The notes below the pieces were generated by a model. It ran no database searches and was not told the DNA's origin. It was given only the letters and a program-made list of their open reading frames with translations. Positions 30,183 to 35,968 of a stretch of 35,968 bases of DNA are shown piece by piece; position 1 is the first letter of the stretch, and each line of letters starts with the position of its first letter. Origin of the DNA: an uncultured bacterium (GTDB taxonomy: Bacteria; Cyanobacteriota; Vampirovibrionia; Gastranaerophilales; Gastranaerophilaceae). Location: NCBI GenBank assembly GCA_900553895.1, contig USFB01000018.1, positions 1 through 35,968 on the forward strand, written 5' to 3'. Both the position numbers and the translations under genes were made by a program.

Positions 30183-31579
30183 TGGAAAATAAAGAACTTC
30201 ATTTTTTAACAAAAATTTCGGATATTTTAGTAAAAGAAGTTGATACTGCAGAATTAGCATTAGAGTTAAAAACTGTTTTAGAAACTTATGTAAAAATCAA
30301 TAATCTTAAAGTTTTTGTTTTTGATAACGTAACTTCTACAATGCGCGATTGTGCTGACAGTTGGAAGGTTATTGAAGATGATTCAGAAATTTATTCTGCG
30401 TTTGAAAATATAAAAGAACACGATTTTGTTATAAATTCTAAAGCATACAAACTCCCACCTTCAATCGGAGAAGTTACGCTTAAAGTAAGTTCGTTGGTTA
30501 TGCCAATGCTTAAAGAAGGTAATGTGTTCGGGCTTATTGAATTGGAATTTGATGATGATACTTCTATTGATATGGAATTTTTATTCTTGATGAGGATTTT
30601 TGCTGCGCAAGCTTCATTAAAACTTCAAAATATAATTTTAAATGAGCAATCAAAGATTAATGTAGAATTCCATGATTCAATGAAAAATATTGCAAAAATC
30701 ATTGAAACACAATATGAATTAAATTACATTGTGCCATTAATTGGCGAGATGCTTGATAGATTTATTTCAGACCATTTGATTTATGTATTTTTAAAACAGG
30801 ATAATGAATATAAACTTGTTTGGCCAAAAGCTTGTAAAGACGAAAGAATTTATGAAACGCTTAAACAGCTAACACCTGAAACAAATTATATTTTAACTTC
30901 TGACGATAAAATCGGTGCATTTCCGCTAACATCTGATGGTGAAATTACAGGTTGTATTGTTGCAAGAAGCACTTTAGACAAGCTTTCTAAACGTGATATA
31001 AGTTATTTAGAGCAACTGACAAGACAGTCGGCAATTACAATAAATCGTGCCAACACTTATTCAAAAGTTTTGCAGTATGCGACATTGGACGCTTTAACAA
31101 ACTTGAATAACAGACGCCAATTTGAAGTACGTTTAAAACAAGAAATCGCAACAACAAAGCGTCAAAAAAATCCGCTTTGTGCAATGATGGTTGATATAGA
31201 TTTCTTTAAAAAAGTAAACGATACGTACGGGCATGCAAGCGGTGATGCTGTTTTAAGGACGGTTGCATCAATTATTAAAGAGCATTTAAGAGAATCTGAT
31301 ATTCCATCAAGATATGGCGGAGAAGAATTCGCAGTTCTTCTTCCTTATACTCATATTGAGGAGGCTAAAATTGTCGGAGAACGCTTAAGAAAGGCTGTTG
31401 AAACGACACCAATTCCTATTGACAAAAAAAATATAAATGTGACAATAAGTATGGGTTTAGCCGAATTTAGTCCTCAAGAAACTGGTGAAGATTTGTTCAA
31501 ACGCGCTGACAGTGCGTTATACGAGGCAAAAGAAAGCGGAAGGAACAGAGTATGTGTAGATTTAAGTGTAAATCACTAG
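30182..31579 (+). CDS. GAF-GGDEF diguanylate cyclase
   Basis: Two GAF-like sensor regions (about 10-155 and 165-285) precede a GGDEF domain. The active-site loop is GGEEF (379-383), with the metal-binding DIDFFKKVNDTYGH upstream. An inhibitory RxxD site (RESD, 370-373) sits five residues before it, so product feedback is expected. No membrane helix is present, so it acts in the cytosol, perhaps recruited by the upstream TPR protein. Its start overlaps the TPR stop by 1 base and its end overlaps tsaE by 28 bases. It should make cyclic di-GMP. The ligand of the GAF domains is unknown. 465 residues. Confidence 0.93.
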   Translation: MENKELHFLTKISDILVKEVDTAELALELKTVLETYVKINNLKVFVFDNVTSTMRDCADSWKVIEDDSEIYSAFENIKEHDFVINSKAYKLPPSIGEVTLKVSSLVMPMLKEGNVFGLIELEFDDDTSIDMEFLFLMRIFAAQASLKLQNIILNEQSKINVEFHDSMKNIAKIIETQYELNYIVPLIGEMLDRFISDHLIYVFLKQDNEYKLVWPKACKDERIYETLKQLTPETNYILTSDDKIGAFPLTSDGEITGCIVARSTLDKLSKRDISYLEQLTRQSAITINRANTYSKVLQYATLDALTNLNNRRQFEVRLKQEIATTKRQKNPLCAMMVDIDFFKKVNDTYGHASGDAVLRTVASIIKEHLRESDIPSRYGGEEFAVLLPYTHIEEAKIVGERLRKAVETTPIPIDKKNINVTISMGLAEFSPQETGEDLFKRADSALYEAKESGRNRVCVDLSVNH

Positions 31580-32013
31580 ACGATACAAAAAAATTGGCTT
31601 ATAAATTTGCAAAGCTTGTAGAAAATGACGGCTGTTTTGTAAACCTTTTCGGTGAAATCGGCGCAGGAAAAACTGCATTTGTAAAGCTTGTTGCAGAAGC
31701 ATTGGGCATCAAAGAAAAAGTTACAAGCCCAAGTTTTGTAATTTTGAACGAATATTATAGCGCATCTATTCCTGTCTATCATTTTGATTTGTATAGACTT
31801 GAACATGCCGGCATTAAAACAATTACGGATGAACTTAGAGAATATTCTACCGGTAAAAAAATTACTTTTGTAGAATGGGCAGAATTTTCTCAGGGCGAAT
31901 TACCGTTTGAAAGACTTGAAATAAACGTAACTTATGATGATTCTGACGACAGCAGAATTTATGAGTTTAAATCTATTGGAAAAGATAAAGTTTTGGAAGG
32001 ACTAAAAGATTGA
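31552..32013 (+). CDS. tsaE: tRNA t6A biosynthesis ATPase TsaE
   Basis: TsaE is the ATPase that works with TsaB and TsaD to put threonylcarbamoyl on A37 of tRNAs. The P-loop is GEIGAGKTAFVK (about 35-46), followed by TSPSFVILNEY, HFDLYRL and FVEWAE, all family landmarks. The start at ATG 31552 lies inside the end of the GGDEF gene, with GGAAGGAAC upstream, and it is directly coupled to tsaB. 153 residues is typical. Confidence 0.93.
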   Translation: MCRFKCKSLDDTKKLAYKFAKLVENDGCFVNLFGEIGAGKTAFVKLVAEALGIKEKVTSPSFVILNEYYSASIPVYHFDLYRLEHAGIKTITDELREYSTGKKITFVEWAEFSQGELPFERLEINVTYDDSDDSRIYEFKSIGKDKVLEGLKD

Positions 32014-32636
32014 AAATATTAGCGTTTGACACTTGCTTAGATAAGACATACATAACTTTAGCAGAAGATGATAAGGTTTTAAGAAGCGAAACAATTGTTT
32101 CTGATGGACAAAATTACCATTCTGCATATTTGATTTCAACTATTGTAAAAGTGTTGAAAGAATTGAATTTGACACCGAAAGATATTGATATGATAGCAAC
32201 GGATATCGGACCCGGAAGTTTTACGGGAATCAGAGCCTGTACAACAGTTGCAAGAGTACTTGCACAACAACTTGATATCAAGGCAGTTGGAATTTCTTCT
32301 CTTGAAATTCTTTCTAAGATTTTGGGCGGTAATGATTTGGTTGCACTTGATGCAAGAAAAAATAAAGCCTATATTTATGACGGTGATATTAAAGGCGCAA
32401 TTGAATTGGAACAAGTAGATGAACTTGTTAAGGGACGCACTTTAATTACTGATAATAGCTTGCTTGAAAGATTCAGCCAATTTACAGATAAAGCTGTTTC
32501 TTATCAGGTTTCAGATTATCCGTTGGGAGAAATTTTGGCAAAATTGGCTTATGAAAAAGCTGTTAATAACGAAGAAACAGATTGGCGAAAACTTAAACCA
32601 CTTTATATTCAACCGCCACCTGTTTTTGGAAAGTAA
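32010..32636 (+). CDS. tsaB: tRNA t6A biosynthesis protein TsaB
   Basis: TsaB is the ASKHA-fold partner that bridges TsaD and TsaE. The N-terminus KILAFDTCLDKTY, then IATDIGPGSFTGIRA, are diagnostic. The start is TTG 32010, overlapping the tsaE stop by 4 bases (TTGA), with GGAAGG upstream; no closer ATG fits the family N-terminus. 208 residues. TsaD and TsaC are not in the window. Confidence 0.9.
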   Translation: MKILAFDTCLDKTYITLAEDDKVLRSETIVSDGQNYHSAYLISTIVKVLKELNLTPKDIDMIATDIGPGSFTGIRACTTVARVLAQQLDIKAVGISSLEILSKILGGNDLVALDARKNKAYIYDGDIKGAIELEQVDELVKGRTLITDNSLLERFSQFTDKAVSYQVSDYPLGEILAKLAYEKAVNNEETDWRKLKPLYIQPPPVFGK

Positions 32637-32651
32637 AAGATAAAGGACGAT

Positions 32652-33542
32652 ATGCCAAGATTACCTGAATATTTAAAAAGACCTATAATTGATACAGAAA
32701 AAACAAAAACCGTAAGAAGAATTTTAAAAACAAAATGCCTTAATACGGTTTGTGAAGGTGCACGTTGCCCGAATAAAAGCGAATGTTATTCACATAACAC
32801 GGCAACATTTTTGATTATGGGGAATGTTTGCACTAGAAACTGTCGTTATTGCAATATTTCAAGCGCAAAACCCGAACCGTTGGATTTGGATGAACCTAAA
32901 CATATTGCAGAAGCCGTAAAAGAATTGGGTTTAAAATATGCGGTTATAACTTCCGTAACACGCGATGACGTGGAAGACGGCGGGGCAGAGCATTTTAAAA
33001 ACTGTGTTGATGAAATCAGAAAAATTTGTAATGCAAAAATCGAGATTTTAACTCCTGACTTTAAGCCAAGAAATTTAGCACCACAGGGAAAAGTACAGAC
33101 ACTAAATACTTATGCACCTCTTGAAACAATAATCAAAGCTAATCCTGATTGCTTCAATCATAATATTGAAACTGTAAAAACTTTATTTTCTACTGCTCGC
33201 CCCCAAGGAAATTATGATTGGTCGTTGGAAGTTTTAAAATACATTAAAAATAATTCTTCAATCGTAACAAAATCAGGTTTGATGGTAGGCTTAGGCGAAA
33301 CATTGGCGCAAATTGAAGAAACTTTATGCGATTTAAAGAATGTGGGTGTTGATATTGTGACAATTGGTCAATATATTCAACCATCTAAAGCACATTTAGA
33401 TGTTGCTAAATTTTATACATTAGAAGAATTTGAAGAATTAAAAACGCTCGCACGCAAAGTTGGGTTCAAAAATTATCAAATCGGCCCTCTTGTAAGAAGT
33501 TCTTACCATGCGATGAATAGTTTTAATGAAATGAACAGATGA
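32652..33542 (+). CDS. lipA: Lipoyl synthase
   Basis: A radical SAM enzyme that inserts two sulfurs into octanoyl chains. The auxiliary cluster ligands are in CLNTVCEGARCPNKSEC, and the radical SAM CxxxCxxC motif is CTRNCRYC. The TSVTRDDVEDGGAEHF block and the C-terminal RSSYHA (whose Ser completes the auxiliary cluster) are present. AAGGACG lies before ATG 32652. 296 residues is normal. It ends the operon begun by the TPR gene. Confidence 0.95.
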   Translation: MPRLPEYLKRPIIDTEKTKTVRRILKTKCLNTVCEGARCPNKSECYSHNTATFLIMGNVCTRNCRYCNISSAKPEPLDLDEPKHIAEAVKELGLKYAVITSVTRDDVEDGGAEHFKNCVDEIRKICNAKIEILTPDFKPRNLAPQGKVQTLNTYAPLETIIKANPDCFNHNIETVKTLFSTARPQGNYDWSLEVLKYIKNNSSIVTKSGLMVGLGETLAQIEETLCDLKNVGVDIVTIGQYIQPSKAHLDVAKFYTLEEFEELKTLARKVGFKNYQIGPLVRSSYHAMNSFNEMNR

Positions 33543-33565
33543 TATAATATCTTATTTACATATAA

Positions 33566-33595
33566 GTGTAGGGTAGACTTTACTCTACCCTACAC
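33566..33595. repeat. Perfect 12-bp hairpin between lipA and the 498-aa gene
   Basis: GTGTAGGGTAGA (33566-33577) pairs exactly with 33584-33595 around the loop CTTTAC. It lies between two convergent genes and may serve as a two-way terminator, although neither side has a strict T tract; it may instead be one of the window's dispersed palindromes. Confidence 0.6.
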
Positions 33596-33629
33596 CTTGT
33601 GTGAATTTAGCGTTGTTTGGAGCCCTTAT

Positions 33630-35126
33630 TTATACTTTTTTATCTTTATCTTTGTCGTCAGCGACTGTGCCAGGGGTTGTACCGCCATTTGTGGTGCCTG
33701 TTGTGATAGCTCCACTATTAGTACCCGAAGCTGGAGCACTTTGTGCTAAAACAGTTTCTGTATCTCCTGTAAGTTGTGACATAACATCTTCAGGAGCTTC
33801 CATCTCTTCAGGAATTTCCAATTCCAAATCTTCAACACCTTCCATTTGTCCGGCGTAAATGTCGATATTTTCGTCGTAAAGGTCTGTTGTTCCAGAGTTC
33901 AAATCTTGAGTAATTTTTCGGGCGTCGATTTCATCACCAATATCACTAGCCATTTTACCTTGTTCTACAGCGGCTACAGCACTAAAAGCACCTGCTACGA
34001 TAGAAGCCGCTCCTAAAGCCCAATTCCAAAAGCCCATTCCCATTAATCTTGCACCAGCACTAGCACCATTTACCGCATTTAAGCCTTGACTTGCTGTTTC
34101 AACAATACACATTGTGCGGGTTGTTCCATCGAAACTTTCTGCATAATCAGTTACTCCTTCAACTTCACCCATTGTTGAAGCGGCATTATCATAAGTTTCT
34201 TGATAATCGCCCATTTGAGCATAAATATCTCCAACCTTGTCTGTTGTTTCATCCGATAAATCACCAATATCAATACCTAATTGTTGCATTAATGGTACAA
34301 GTTCTTTTAAGAGTGCTTTTTCGTCTTCAGATAAAGGTTCACCGGATTTAGCTTTCTCCATCAAAGCGTCATAGCTTGCTTTGTACATATCATATTCAGT
34401 TTTCTTATCTTCAATATCGCTATTAGCATCTTCATTGTATGTTTGTGCTTCATCAGATAAATCTACAATTTCATTACCTGCTGTTTCCATATCACTTTGA
34501 GCCATTTGCAAAGATGCTTGAGCGTCATTCATTGTATTTTTAAGCTCATCACAAGCTTCTTTCTCGGTTTTATTAGGTTTTTTGACTTTATATGCGGCTG
34601 CAGTTGCAATTGCGAGAGCAGCTGCAACATAAGCACTTGCACTTGCACTTTTACCACTTGATGTTTTAGCTCCATTTTCAGCTGTTTTTGTACTTGCAGC
34701 TTTTCCAAAACTTCCAATTCCACCTTTTTGAAAAATTTTAGTAGAACCTCCTACGAAATTTCCAATACCACCTGCAGATATAGAACCCATTGTGAAACTT
34801 GCAATAGAGGCAGCACTAGAAAGAGAATTGTTTACAATATTACCGGTATCATTGCCACTATATCCTGTTTTATCCTTTGCAGAATCGGCACCATTAGCTT
34901 TGGCGGTAGAAAAATCATCGTCATCGATTTCATATGCGTTTTCATCATTCGAAGCAGTGGCACGCCAATTCTTCAATTCACCGCTCCAAGTTTGTGTCAA
35001 CTCACCCATATCTTTAGCAGAAATCTTCATTGTATTTCCGCCATAGTTATAATTGTACCAGCATTTATATGCGTACGCTTGTGAAGTTGTTGCCTTTGAA
35101 AGATTAAATGAATCTTGAATTGCCAT
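33630..35126 (-). CDS. Large unknown protein with two hydrophobic segments and a coiled coil
   Basis: The 498-residue protein has no signal peptide. The N-terminal part (about 1-100) is Asn/Thr-rich with WSGELKNW near 48-55. Then come a Gly/Ala/Ser-rich region and a hydrophobic stretch (about 165-181, ASAYVAAALAIATAAAY), a long acidic coiled-coil-like part (about 190-345) and a second long hydrophobic region (about 362-392, MGFWNWALGAASIVAGAFSA). The tail is acidic, then Gly/Thr-rich, ending DDKDKDKKV. Two hydrophobic regions around a helical coil recall pore-forming translocators, but I see no sequence match and no secretion genes nearby. GGAGG precedes ATG 35126. I do not recognise the family. 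Confidence 0.75.
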   Translation of the reverse strand: MAIQDSFNLSKATTSQAYAYKCWYNYNYGGNTMKISAKDMGELTQTWSGELKNWRATASNDENAYEIDDDDFSTAKANGADSAKDKTGYSGNDTGNIVNNSLSSAASIASFTMGSISAGGIGNFVGGSTKIFQKGGIGSFGKAASTKTAENGAKTSSGKSASASAYVAAALAIATAAAYKVKKPNKTEKEACDELKNTMNDAQASLQMAQSDMETAGNEIVDLSDEAQTYNEDANSDIEDKKTEYDMYKASYDALMEKAKSGEPLSEDEKALLKELVPLMQQLGIDIGDLSDETTDKVGDIYAQMGDYQETYDNAASTMGEVEGVTDYAESFDGTTRTMCIVETASQGLNAVNGASAGARLMGMGFWNWALGAASIVAGAFSAVAAVEQGKMASDIGDEIDARKITQDLNSGTTDLYDENIDIYAGQMEGVEDLELEIPEEMEAPEDVMSQLTGDTETVLAQSAPASGTNSGAITTGTTNGGTTPGTVADDKDKDKKV

Positions 35127-35320
35127 AATTCCCTCCGATTTGTTTGCTTAATCTATTTATCGGCATTTTTTTGAAAAACTTTAGTGTTTTAAGAATTATT
35201 GTTACAAATGTTTACAGTTTTCTATAGGGGCTTCTTGACAGCAGGTATTATAAGATACGAAGATATGTACGGTTGTGTGTAGTAAAAAATTAAATTCTTA
35301 TAAAAATAAACCTTAAACAC

Positions 35321-35349
35321 TTGACTATGACGCATTTTTGAGTTAAAAA
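35321..35349 (+). promoter_or_regulatory. Promoter of the last gene
   Basis: TTGACT (35321-35326), a 17-base spacer and TAAAAA (35344-35349). It gives a leader of about 22 bases containing AAAGGGA (35364-35370) before ATG 35378. Confidence 0.55.
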
Positions 35350-35377
35350 GCAAGTGTAAGTACAAAGGGATAACACT

Positions 35378-35806
35378 ATGAAAATAAATAGCATTGGAGC
35401 AAATTACGCGGGTAATTATGCTCAAAAAGAAATAGCAAAAAACAAACAGACAAAATTAAATTTTACAGCTCCCAAAATCGACAATGGCTTGGAAAAAGAT
35501 ACTGTTTCATTTAAAGGCGGTGCTCCAAATTATCCAAGACGTTTCAGAGACTTAATGGGATTAGGTGGTACTGCTGTATCTATGGGAATTTCAGCTTTAG
35601 CCAATGACATTCCGTTTTTACAAGTTGGCGTGCCTGCTTCTGTTGTAATTGGAGCATTTTGTTTTCTTGTAGGCAACTATTTAGGCATCGACCTGGAAAA
35701 CAAAATTGAAGATCTCACAGATTCAAAAGAAGACATGAAAAAAGTCACAGAAGAAACGATTGAAGAAATTGTCGATGAAGATGAAGAAATAAAGGATCGT
35801 TCATAG
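35378..35806 (+). CDS. Small membrane protein with the N-terminal F-[KT]-[GA] signature
   Basis: The 142-residue protein begins MKINSIGANYAGNYAQKEI. It carries two short signature-like motifs: LNFTAP (about 28-33) and VSFKGG (about 44-49). Two hydrophobic segments follow (about 64-76 and 82-102, the latter VGVPASVVIGAFCFLVGNYLG), then an acidic coiled tail. The early Lys/Asn/Ile-rich leader with F-K-G matches the style of the GH13 and AAA+ proteins in this window. Function unknown. A clear ribosome site supports ATG 35378. Confidence 0.75.
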   Translation: MKINSIGANYAGNYAQKEIAKNKQTKLNFTAPKIDNGLEKDTVSFKGGAPNYPRRFRDLMGLGGTAVSMGISALANDIPFLQVGVPASVVIGAFCFLVGNYLGIDLENKIEDLTDSKEDMKKVTEETIEEIVDEDEEIKDRS

Positions 35807-35845
35807 TTCTAGCTCTTTTTTACAATACATTAGTGATGAAAAAGA

Positions 35846-35884
35846 ACGTAGGTGGGAACCGCTTCCGCTTTTCCCCCACTACGA
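35846..35884. repeat. Imperfect hairpin repeat after the last gene
   Basis: CGTAG at one end and CTACG at the other flank partly paired GTGGGAA and TTCCCCCAC. The inner AACCGCTTCCGCTTTTC (35857-35873) matches 18410-18426 at 15 of 17 bases, which indicates a dispersed element. Confidence 0.5.
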
Positions 35885-35897
35885 CTATAGAATGTAA

Positions 35898-35928
35898 GTC
35901 GTGTTGGACAATTGACATCCAACACGAC
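35898..35928. repeat. Perfect 11-bp hairpin
   Basis: GTCGTGTTGGA (35898-35908) pairs exactly with 35918-35928 around a 9-base loop. There is no T tract after it on the plus strand. It forms a cluster with the elements on both sides; no gene is seen in 35807-35968. Confidence 0.6.
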
Positions 35929-35951
35929 AAATATATAAAGCATAGAAACGG

Positions 35952-35968
35952 TGCGTTCTTTGAACGCA
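35952..35968. repeat. Perfect 7-bp hairpin at the window end
   Basis: TGCGTTC (35952-35958) pairs with GAACGCA (35962-35968) around TTT. The structure may extend past the window edge. Confidence 0.5.

Noticed and set aside
1..35968. CRISPR array, insertion sequence or prophage
   Set aside because: No regularly spaced direct repeats, transposase, integrase or phage structural genes are seen; only short hairpin repeats occur.

Overview
The window is AT-rich DNA from a Gram-negative bacterium. It most likely belongs to the non-photosynthetic, gut-associated relatives of cyanobacteria (Vampirovibrionia/Melainabacteria, probably Gastranaerophilales). The support is a lipid A gene cluster, a LdpA-type double 4Fe-4S protein otherwise known from cyanobacteria, a cyanobacterial-style group 3 sigma factor, glycogen-type carbohydrate genes, and several proteins with a short N-terminal F-[KRT]-[GA] signature that I associate with that order. 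The taxonomic call is inference; no rRNA is present.

Layout. 1-322: the 3' end of an unknown gene and its terminator. 353-3857: an operon with an orphan FeoA-domain gene, rfaE2, lpxD, lpxC and fabZ (outer-membrane lipid A and heptose), ended by a clear terminator. 3866-5991: a sigma factor, a prepilin peptidase and a small unknown gene. 6029-12531: a giant 1620-residue GH13 alpha-glucan enzyme followed by an AAA+ ATPase, both carrying the F-[KR]-G signature. 12546-14938 (minus): rsmH, an FtsL-like bitopic protein and ldpA. 15026-17254 (plus): a NrtR-like degenerate Nudix regulator, secG, tcdA and a MerR regulator, then a 29-codon remnant of a fic gene that runs into the end of prfB. 17324-20694 (minus): lemA, a DUF3137 gene, tmk and prfB. 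20695-21021: no protein gene, but a structured element and promoters. 21022-23413 (minus): a Slt-type lytic transglycosylase and a small secreted protein. 23499-25325 (plus): a 58-aa ORF, mazG, a mini-parvulin and a small exported protein. 25364-28900 (minus): a CHASE2 adenylate cyclase and glgA. 29103-33542 (plus): TPR protein, GAF-GGDEF diguanylate cyclase, tsaE, tsaB, lipA. 33630-35126 (minus): a 498-residue protein laid out like a translocator. 35378-35806: a small F-[KT]-[GA] signature protein, followed by a cluster of hairpins to the window end.

Two cross-cutting patterns stand out. First, at least five genes have a sigma70-type -10 box only 6-9 bases before their ATG, which predicts leaderless mRNAs; two share the 10-mer ATGCTATAAT. 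Second, short hairpin-forming dispersed repeats, GC-rich in an AT-rich background, sit in many intergenic gaps. One lies directly against the lpxC ribosome binding site and another is a perfect 29-bp inverted repeat. I see no tRNA, rRNA, CRISPR array, insertion sequence or prophage.
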